Positions 55,236 through 64,000 of a stretch of DNA of 64,000 nucleotides are shown in pieces (position 1 is the first letter of the stretch; each line of letters begins with the position of its first letter). The stretch lies in assembly GCF_037392515.1 (NCBI RefSeq), contig NC_090280.1:29083118-29147117 (forward strand). Reading direction: 5' to 3'. The position numbers were made by a program, and so were the translations under genes. This DNA comes from Haliotis asinina. Its lineage: Eukaryota; Mollusca; Gastropoda; Lepetellida; Haliotidae. Under the pieces are notes generated by a model. That model was not told the origin of the DNA. It searched no databases and was given only the letters and a program-made list of their open reading frames with translations.

Positions 55236-58200
55236 TTTGAAACATTATTCTAGACCAGTATTTGTACACAACAGATGAAATGTACCTGAAAGATCACGGT
55301 TCATAAGAACGTAAGAACGTACAGGGCACATTTCTCCTACCCCATTTAAGAATGTCCATTTCTGATTGGTTCACGTGGCCTTAGGAGGGAGAATAGATCA
55401 TTTAGATTTACCCCGCCACGTGGGAAAAGCCTGCATCCACGGCAGTCAGTGAACTGTAAAGCAGTGGTTCGAATCGACTATAGTTAGTACCATGTTAATA
55501 TAATACATGGTTTCAGCTTGTTTTGATGCTCTATTTACATAAAGTGGTATTTAAACATTCGTTATGGTAAATACGTTGTAGCAATGTGATGAAGAGTATG
55601 CGGGTTTTCTTCATCCCATTTCATCCACCGATGAGAATGGTGCTATCCTCTTTTGGTTCACACCCGGATTGTCGATTGTTTTATCAAATACACAACAGGA
55701 CTGTCGAAAAGCAGTGGAGTGTGACAGTGCTCAACACTGTTCTAATGACACCCGGAGCGTCGACTGGCTTGGAGAACTTGTGCCCGAGAATAGCAGAAGA
55801 CTCGTCTCTACGCTAATTAACGAACTAAAACACATACACAACGACATCGGTGAAAGAATGAGCTGTGGAACCAGTTCCTGAATGATAGTCGTCTCACGGA
55901 CAGTAGTCGAGAAAGTTGGCGTCATCGTGAATCGAGGGTCTGTGAGCAATGTAAACTGCATATTGTGACACAGTGGCCACAATAAAGAATAAAGAAGAAC
56001 TTGACAGAAGGCTTCAGCGTCTCAACGAACAGCTCCAAAGAAAAGAGATTTCCGTAATGAGCTGTGCTCATCAGACTGTCTGCCTCGCTCATAGTGACCA
56101 CATTACTGTACTTTATAACGTATTTGGTTTACCTACATGTCCGGAGCGTCGAACGCCATAGTGTTGACACCTGATTACCTCCTTACGTAATACCCGAAAC
56201 ATCGAATTTACAAAATTTTCAATTCAATTTTAGACAGCCCAGGCAAGTAAGAGGATTAGGAGGCATGGTCGACTAGATTTCTTTGTTTAACTAATCTCAC
56301 ACGGCCTTCACCTATAGAGGGAATGATTTCTGTTCAGTTATGACATTTATGTTCTCCATAGGTCTTTATTTTCTCCACACATCTCCATGTTGTTGTATAT
56401 TTGTGTGTTTTGTAACTCTGATTGGGACTGGTGAACAAGCTTTACAGTACCTCACCCATACAGCATATAATACAAAATATAAATGAAGCATGTGTCGTCA
56501 TCCATATGAACTATCATATAATAACATATGAATACATATCATTACATCAAATACAATTATCATATAAGTAAGCATGAAAACTAGAGTTATGGTTTGTTGT
56601 GTCCGACTAGCTCTTTGTAGAAATACTGAACATTTGTGAGAAGGTTTTTGACAAGTTAATTAGTTTCCTGTTAAAAATTAAAAATCAAGCTTTGTGTTTT
56701 ATGATAAAATCGTGGACGGATTCAACTATTTTCTGGTTTTCACAGTGAACAGGTTCTTTTCTGTTCACCGAAGTCATCATAGACCACAGTGAGAAAAGGT
56801 CGATCTTCAAGCAGTAAGTAAGGCCATGATAGCACATGGAGTACGTGTGTCTTGGTCATCTCCTCCGTTACCCCCTCCCCCGAATCCACACCCCACCAGG
56901 GCGTGTAGGACTTGTCTCGGTGGATAAAAAGGGACTCCTATAACCCCATATACCCCTAATCACAATGCTATAATTTGTCGTTTTTGTGTATCCGGTTTTG
57001 TGTATTCTGTAATATTGTATAGTACTGGTGAAGTGTTAAGCAAAGCAATGTTTTGCTTGCAATTCTTTCTTTCTTTCTTTCAATTCACATTCTTTGAGAA
57101 TCAAAATATGTTTTAAGCACATTTCAAAAATTGAAATGCAGCATGCACACAATAACTAAATTGGAAGGAATATCGTGCTAGCTAAGGTTTTCCAGAGCAC
57201 ATGCACATAAATGTCAATGTCTTTCAAACACTAATATGTGCAGGTCTTGCAAAAGGACAAAGCGGGTATGCTTGACAAAGTTCTTGCAAAGGAGGTTTAT
57301 ACACAACACCAAAACCAACTGGTCAGCTCGACGCCTTATAAAACAATCAATTCGAGATTTCCTTTGAATGTGAGATATTTGGCTGCGCGTCTTGCGCAAT
57401 CAGTCTTTTTCATCCATATATACTCACGAACACCTGTTCATTTCAAAGTTGGTATCCCCTAATGACCTAATGTGATCCATGGATGAATTTTGTATATGAC
57501 AAGTAAAATACACTTGAAAGCGGCAGTTGTTTTACTCCAATAAACAAGACTAGCGGACGAGACATGACTTTTTCGGCGCAAATTGTCGTAGGCGCTTTGC
57601 GGAAATTACGTAAGTAAACGCGGAAGAAACAGAAAGCGTCATCGTACCGTTCAGTTTCCATTGTCTTTGCGAGTTATGCTGAGATACTCAACAAACTGAG
57701 ATAAAAGTCAAAATGATGAAAAAGTGGAAATCAGTGTGTGGATTAGAACTTGAAAATCACTTATGAAGTCTCTGACAAAGTAATGGCTGTTCAGGTCATG
57801 ATCATTTGAAGAAAAAAAACCCGAAAGTTCTATGGATATACAACTTCTTATAAGGTAAGCAGCATTTCGGCGTAGTTGTTAAACTCGTTATCAAGAAAGG
57901 GATATCTACGGGGTAGTCCTGTAAGTTAAACCTTTGTTTTGGGTCGAGGTTAAAATCGTTTGGTGTAGTGACAACGGTGTTGTTTTATGGGATTAGACAC
58001 GGATTTTCTATAAAAAAAGTAAAACGTGTGTCCTCAGGAAACGAAATAAGACACGTGTACCAGAATGTAAGTGAATCGATGTTAGCGAGTTCAATCAGTG
58101 ACTTCGGTTAATAAAATGGGCTTTCAGTTCACTCCTTTCATTAGTAATGAGTTATTTATTTTCTTGATAAAATTGCTTGCAAGGTGAATGTTGGAAATGA

Positions 58201-58634
58201 CAGTTTTCAGGATCATTTTAACAACTTCAGTTATGGCAAACGCGCTGCTATGCTTCACGTTTCTTCCTACTTATTTTACGGGAAGATACCTTTGTGTAAA
58301 CGGTTATATGTTTATTTTAGAAATGGTAAAAAGGGAGAATATATCTCGTGAAAATGAATTTTGAAAGACTGCAGATCAACAGTTCCAGTTGTCTCAACAA
58401 CATAATTTCTAAAATACTTACAGACCACAATCACGAAAGCCAAAGTAAATCTTTTCGAGTGTAGCGAAAATAGTGAAAATTTATTTAAAAAAGAGAAAAG
58501 TAAACGCAAGGTCAATCTTGATTATATGACGTATTCCTCATAGCCCGATATAATGATTACACATGAATAGTATGAATACCTTAATCTATAGTTTAAACTA
58601 ATCTCCTCAAGTAATCGTGACTGGATTGGCAAGC
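55236..58634. other. Spacer of the long inverted repeat
   Basis: Single-copy sequence between the arms. Apart from the possible coding stretch at 55586-56161 and a TTTC microsatellite at 57066-57081, no gene or transposase is recognised. Confidence 0.4.
55586..56161 (+). other. Possible coding stretch, unrecognised
   Basis: Three overlapping + strand frames are less AT-rich than the surroundings. One reads SRRLVSTLINELKHIHNDIG (55669-55881). Another reads KNKEELDRRLQRLNEQLQRK (from 55973), a good coiled-coil heptad pattern. A CEQCK motif lies between them in a third frame. No family is recognised. It could be exons of a small gene, a decayed gene carried by the inverted repeat, or chance. 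I would not call a product. Confidence 0.25.
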
Positions 58635-59577
58635 ATAAACATACATATCAATGCCGCTCCATACCAATAATATACATACATAACATACATGATAACAACA
58701 CTTCATGTTCCGCTGGTCAAACGTCAGAATACATTTACAGACTAACAGGCCCACTAGCAGTAAAAAACAAAACAAAACAAAAACAAATACATTAATAAAT
58801 CCAAATGAATAGATGGAATACTAAAAACCACCAAAATATGCACGCCCCCTTTAAAAACGTAGAGTGCAAAAGTGGCAAACCGGTAAAATATGCCAAGATT
58901 CAAACTCAAAACTATACAGTCGTATTTTACTCGATAAATCAGAATGGTCTCAATGTCATAATGTGGATAGTTACAGAATCGAAGCAAAATATTGTACATA
59001 TATGTATCGTGAAATAATAATTTATCAACTGAATAATACATAAAAATACTCTTATGATATGTATAACATCACATTTGAGTTAAAAGTTGCATGCGTTGAG
59101 CTTGTTAGATGTTTTAAAGATTAATGGAAGAGGTAGAAAAGGACACCCCCACTTGGGAACTTGGGAGCAGAGAGACGCCACGGTTCAGTGGTTACATCTA
59201 TACGGCCTTCTGTGCTCTCTGCTCAATATATTAAGGATGGTGATGTAGATGAAGGTTACACAGGAAAAGTAGGTGATGTGGGTATACTACGTCAACAGGC
59301 AGCTGTGCAGTCAACCAGATAGTTTGTTGTTTTACCCTGTCTGACAATTGTTACGTTTGACCAGGGAGACAATAACAAGTTGATGTTAACACATGTGATC
59401 TAACGATAGTTTTGCGTTCTTTAGCATGTTTCGGAAGGGATGGTCGTGGTGTATCATTTATGCTTTCATTCATTCACATATGTACTTTTTTCTTTTATTA
59501 TATCTTTCTCATTCATTCACATATGCACTTCTTTCTTTTATCAGTTCTTTCATTCATTCACATGTACTTCTTGCTCT

Positions 59578-59600
59578 TCATTCATTCATTCATTCATCCA
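59578..59600 (+). repeat. (ATTC)n microsatellite, right arm
   Basis: Mirror of the GAAT run at 53118-53142. Confidence 0.8.
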
Positions 59601-60185
59601 TTGTAAGATTTCGGCTGATACAGTAAACTGGCTGAGCTGGCTGAAGTACTGTTAAACGCAGCCTAAGTTGCGATGAAAATGAATCAGGTCACTGTGTGCA
59701 TTGGAGCATGACGAGGCGCATACTAATTAGTACTAATGGCAAAGAAAACAAGCGAGTGACCTACCCCTGTTGTAGATTATTTCTGGTCTGACAAATAGGA
59801 GAATACCCCATAAAACCTCGGACGAAGAAAAGCCGGGACGGGTAAACGGGAATTACTAAAAATGGAGACCACACTATTAAAACGAAACATGCTAAACTGG
59901 GTAGGTACACTTAAAACTACTAGGTAGGTACATTTGGCGAATATCAGTGGAATTGACAAGACATATTTCAATACAATTTAAAGATCTCACAACACCGTTT
60001 ATTAATGTGTCCCAGCATAGTCACTGGAGTTTGGTCACTCTTGATTAGGGCTTTCACAAATAACTTCAACTTCATAGATATAGCTTGAATTTTGTTATAT
60101 TTATAGAATACCTAAATTCAAAAGAATCTCAAGGCTTAGTATTCTAAGTGTACTGTATATGTTGCTGGAAGTAAAGCTCTGTGTT

Positions 60186-60434
60186 CGGGACCCGTGAAGA
60201 TCTGGAGTAGAAGAGGGCTTCAACAACCCATGCTTGCCATAAAAGGCGACTATGCGTGTCGTAAGAGGCGACTAACGGGATCGGGTGGTCAGGCACATGT
60301 CATCAGTTCCCAATTGTGCAGGTCGATGTTCATGATGTTGATCACTGGATTGTCTGATCCAAACTCGTTTATCTACAAACCGCCGCCACATTGCTGGGAT
60401 ATTACAGAGTGCGACATAAAACTGAACTCACTCA
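60186..60434 (+). repeat. SINE-like repeat family A, inside the right arm
   Basis: Near full length: CCGTGAAGATCTGGAGTAG, AAGAGGCGACTAACGGGATC, GATGTTGATCACTGGATTGT, CATTGCTGGGATATTACAG and ACATAAAACTGAACTCACTC. It is the mirror of 52532-52770. Confidence 0.75.
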
Positions 60435-60539
60435 TCTATTTGTAAACCATATGTTTGCCAAATAAAGAAAACAAGCAAACGAAAATATTTTCTTCCACGA
60501 GCGAGATTAGTCGAATTACGACCGGAATGATTTCATTTT

Positions 60540-61870
60540 TTTTGTCGTGATACTTATAAACACACTTTCATTCATAAATTTACAACCTCCAAGACAAAAA
60601 AAAACTATGAAAATTTAAGTGGAAGTCCAGATTCTCGTACTTGTTACAAATTAGCGGAATTAAGTCAAAATGAGTTGAATTTTGTGCCATGATACTTACA
60701 AATATATCCTCATTCATTTACAACCTCCAAAACACAGGAAAAGATGTATTTTGAGTAAAAATAATTATTCTGGCATATTTTTTAAAAATCTTCCTGAACT
60801 CGCAAAAATTAAGTCAAAATCAGTTGAATTTGGTGTCATGATACTCACAATGGCACTTTCATTCATTTACATCCTCCAAAACATTAGAAAAGATGTATTT
60901 GGAGTGAAAAGGAAATATTCTCGCTCATGGGCCCAATGTTTTTCGCCCATGGGCGAGATGTTTTTGAAAATCGGTCTCAATTAGCAGAATTAAGTCATAA
61001 TGAGTTCGATTTTGTGCCATGATACTCATAAATATATCCTCATTCATTTACAACCTCCAAACCACAGGAAAAGATGTATTTTGAGTGAAGGCAAATATTC
61101 TCGCCCATGGGCCAAAATGTCTTTCTCCCATGGGCGACAGTTTTCAAAATAGCTCTCATTTAGAGGAATGAAGTCAAAATGAGTTGAAATTTCTGTCATG
61201 ATACTCATAAATGTACTTTCATTCATTTACATCCTCCAAATATTGGAAAAGATGTGTTTGGGGTAAAAGGAAATATTCTCGCCCATGGGTGAGATTTTGT
61301 TAAATAGCTCTAAATTAACGGAATTAATTCAAAATGAGTTGAATTTTGTTACATGATACTTATGAACCTACTTTCATCCATTCACAACCTCCAAAACATG
61401 AGAAAAGGTGTATTTTGAGTAAAAGTAAATATTCTCACCCATGGGCCAAATGGTTTTCGCCCATGGGCGAGACGTTTTGAAAAATCACTCTAAATTAGCC
61501 GAATTAAGTCAAAATAAGCTTAATTTCGTGTCACGACACTTATAAAAACACGTTCATTTATTGAAAAACTGCAAAGCCTGGGGAAAAAAACCATGTAGTT
61601 TCAATGAAATTAATTATTCTCGTCCATGGGCCAATATGTTTTTCACCCATGGGCGAGATTTTTTTAAATCGCTGTCAGTTAGCAGAGTCAAGTCACAACA
61701 AGTTGAAATTTGTGTCATGATACTTATCAACATTTTTTCATTCATTTACAACCTCCAAAACATTTATTCTGGATGAAATTAAACACTTTCGCCCATGGGC
61801 CTGCCCATGGGCCTACCCATTGGTCACTGTTCGCCCATGGGCGTGCCCATGGGCGAGCGAGTTTAAATTT
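60540..61870 (-). repeat. ~180-bp satellite with CCCATGGG palindromes, right array
   Basis: Eight units in opposite orientation to the left array, marked by ACAACCTCCAAAAC near 60591, 60720, 60872, 61050, 61229, 61384, 61565 and 61748. The innermost units have lost the CCCATGGG hairpin. Confidence 0.85.
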
Positions 61871-62024
61871 TGAGTTTTCGAAAAAAAATTTTTTCAATTT
61901 TTCATCCTTAGCACATATACATAACAGCTGCGTGTTTAATTTTGCCAAATCTCTTTTAAGAGAGTGGCCACAGTGCTGAGAGTTTCTGGACTTTTGTGAG
62001 TCCAGAATTAAATTGTGACGTGTT

Positions 62025-62989
62025 CCACTAAAAACTTGAAGAAATGAAGGAGCGGTTTCCTTGGCATTAAAAGAGAGTATATTTTGAGATAGCACGTGAA
62101 CACTTTAAAACAGGATCGTGTCAAAATGACATCAAATGACACGGTACACATCCTGACTTTTGAAAAGATAATGTTGATAAAGGACACCTATATTATGAAT
62201 CAACAAACTGTTCAACGTGTAGGACACTAATGCATATCTGTGACCTTTAGAAGGTGCCAGCCGGATCTTTTTTTATATATTTAACATATTTAATTTCATA
62301 AATAGTTTAGCAGTGCTACGGGGATATCTGAGTGAGATTGGCATTAGACGTGAACATCGGATGACAAGAGATGATGTGAGATTTAAATCCCCCTAACCCA
62401 TTAATGTCATGTGCGACCGCCTTTAATCTCAAAACAACTGATGATGTTCCAAAATGTTACTACAGCACTGCTCAATGACTCCGTGAGTAACACGTGAAGC
62501 TGTTGTGGCAGTCACAGTAATCCCAACCCACGCCATTACTGAGCCACATCACATAGATCGTTCTGTCCAACGTTAAACAGAAGCCACAAAACACTTTTCC
62601 ACATTCACAAGAAATCTGTAATAAAAGCGACAGTGCAATGATGACTATATCATGAGCATACACCTTTCAGCAACGTTAGAGCCGTATGAGAAAGGCATGA
62701 AAACACCCATTTTGTCTACGTGGGACTTCGTTAGTCCACAGTAAACCTTGATTCATCCGGACATCCAAACGACAATCTGCCCATCGCTGCCGGAGTAATG
62801 TGAGTGTCCGTCAACCGTGGGATACACACGTGGACTTCGGATATTTAGCCTCTATCTTTCATTATAATTTGTGGACGTCAAAGAACCATCTGTGGACTCT
62901 TTGGTCCTGGTCTGGTGATACAGTTGTTTTCATGAAATGGTCCTCCTGCAACAAAGTCTTTTAGCTCTATACACTTAATCGTAAAATAT
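62025..62989. other. Intergenic, no supported gene
   Basis: Unique sequence to the right of the inverted repeat; nothing recognised. Confidence 0.4.
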
Positions 62990-63250
62990 GTGTTGTTGTT
63001 TTATATGGCTACCTACCAGTACAATCGCCAGTGGCCGAAGGCATGGTATAAATCCCGCTAAGGTCCATGCAAGAAGACACAGTAATGTAAGTCCCCATGG
63101 TACCTAGAGTAGTGGTCTTTTGTACATTGTATTGTCCTGATTTGAAGTCCTGTTTTAGCGATATATGCTAGTTTTGTTTATTGGCATTGTGTCGTTATAG
63201 CCAATTTTACTGTCCTTCGCTGAAATGTTGCCCATGTGACGATAAATTGT
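62990..63250 (+). mobile_element. LINE 3' UTR fragment
   Basis: CAATCGCCAGTGGCCGAAGG, AAGTCCCCATGGTACCTAGA and ACTGTCCTTCGCTGAAATGT match the LINE 3' UTR in sense. The CACTC tail is lost. Confidence 0.6.
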
Positions 63251-63339
63251 AAATCACGCGCTATGAACTGGTTCAGTAGAATCAGTACGCCAAACTGCAC
63301 TGTAATAATATTGCACATATAATGACGGGAAATGTTTGA

Positions 63340-63660
63340 CATATGCAATAGATACAAATAAATAAAAACAAGTCATCGACGGACTGTAAAATAACTGGAG
63401 TATCACAAGTAGAGTTAAAAGTAGCTAGCATGTATTTCCAAAAGTAGAAAACTATTTTAGACAATACAATGTAAGCTGGGCCATTGCTCGCAAACAACTG
63501 AGGCGAGTTCACCATACTAGGGATCGGGAGGACTTACAATACCTCTGCTACCTCAATGAACCAACCTGGATTTACACCATCTCTTCAACTGCTCGACATT
63601 GTTGGCAAATTTAGCCACAATTTATAAACTGGCAATAATACTACGGGTGAAAAGGTGGAA
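63340..63660 (-). mobile_element. LINE 3' UTR fragment
   Basis: CATCGACGGACTGTAAAATA, TTCACCATACTAGGGATC and CCTGGATTTACACCATCTC match the antisense LINE 3' UTR. It sits head-to-head with the previous fragment. Confidence 0.6.
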
Positions 63661-63849
63661 CATTACATTTTACTTCTACTTAATTTTACATACTTTGGGG
63701 ACTTACATATCGGCCAAGAGAGGTCGTTGGCATTGATGCAGTGGCCACATTCTTCCAAAGGTGGACACAAACGAAGTATCAAAAAATTTAAGCGCATTAT
63801 TTATTGATGTATAATTATACTTTCTACAAAATATACGACACATTAATAT

Positions 63850-63960
63850 CGCCTACTCTTATCTGAAATCTGCCTTTAGTTGTTGGCGATATGTAAGCCA
63901 TTTTATGCTGTATTGTTAACATGGAAATAATGTCTGATGAATATATGCTAGGTTTAAGGG
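63850..63960 (+). mobile_element. Short LINE 3' UTR fragment
   Basis: CCTTTAGTTGTTGGCGATAT, then AAGCCATTTTATGCTGTATTG, resembles the central LINE 3' UTR. Weak and short. Confidence 0.4.
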
Positions 63961-64000
63961 TGTATATTACATATGTAGGACTCAGATCTGAGGGGGCTTC

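Larger units (their letters stand above)
51229..62024. mobile_element. Foldback-like element or giant palindrome (long inverted repeat with spacer)
   Basis: The left arm (51229 to about 55235) and right arm (about 58635 to 62024) are inverted copies. The outer ends match exactly from AACACGTCACAATTTAATTC inward, and the flanks differ. Each arm carries, from outside in, the CCCATGGG satellite, a SINE A copy, a conserved unique segment and a GAAT microsatellite. The left arm also has a later Penelope-like insertion and lacks about 190 bp kept on the right (near 59915-60115). The spacer shows no transposase. Long inverted arms made of tandem units resemble foldback elements, but a segmental inverted duplication is equally possible. 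CACT lies next to both outer ends, off by one base on the right, so a target duplication is not secure. Confidence 0.7.
58635..62024 (-). repeat. Right arm of the long inverted repeat
   Basis: Inverted counterpart of the left arm. It has eight satellite units against six on the left and keeps the empty site (59237-59248) for the Penelope-like insertion. Confidence 0.75.

Noticed and set aside
51229-62024. Polinton-type element because of long terminal inverted repeats
   Set aside because: No polymerase, integrase or capsid-like gene is seen in the spacer, and the arms consist of satellite and SINE sequence.

Overview
The window looks like nuclear DNA of a marine gastropod, most plausibly an abalone (Haliotis-like). 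The reasons are intron-containing secreted glycoside hydrolase genes, dense interspersed repeats whose tails read AAACTAAACTCACTCACTC, and several classes of animal retroelements. The species assignment is inference. Nothing bacterial is seen.

The host content is one tandem array of four paralogous genes, all on the + strand: 437-3546, 12342-17912, 24632-28075 and 33148-43300. Each has the same three-exon layout. Exon 1 is 234 nt with a 17-residue signal peptide. Exon 2 is 145 or 148 nt. Exon 3 is about 1.46 kb and carries the catalytic barrel and a C-terminal beta-rich part. Intron phases are 0 and 1 in all copies. The predicted proteins (613-614 aa) have the NEP...NTEFG glutamate pair of clan GH-A and resemble GH86 beta-agarase/porphyranase-type enzymes, so the array probably encodes digestive enzymes for red-algal galactans. 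All four copies look intact. Three have a poly(A) signal overlapping the stop codon, and three or four share a promoter motif pair.

The rest is mobile DNA. Intron 1 of gene 2 holds a Tc1-like transposon (13041-14406). Intron 1 of gene 4 holds a full-length antisense LINE of the RNase H-bearing I type (34009-40116) with an exact 11-bp target site duplication. Its first base is also base 1 of a candidate HDV-like self-cleaving ribozyme. A decayed relative lies at about 44893-49969, and many 5'-truncated relatives are scattered through the window. Between genes 3 and 4 sits a small LTR-element fossil (30252-32818).

From 51229 to 62024 there is a very long inverted repeat, with arms of about 4.0 and 3.4 kb around a 3.4-kb spacer. 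The outer parts of the arms are a ~150-180-bp satellite rich in CCCATGGG palindromes. This foldback-like structure has no recognisable transposase. A Penelope-like fragment has inserted into the left arm only, so the right arm keeps the empty site. Remaining stretches are intergenic, with microsatellites, a degenerate ~27-bp minisatellite (21690-22315) and old repeats.
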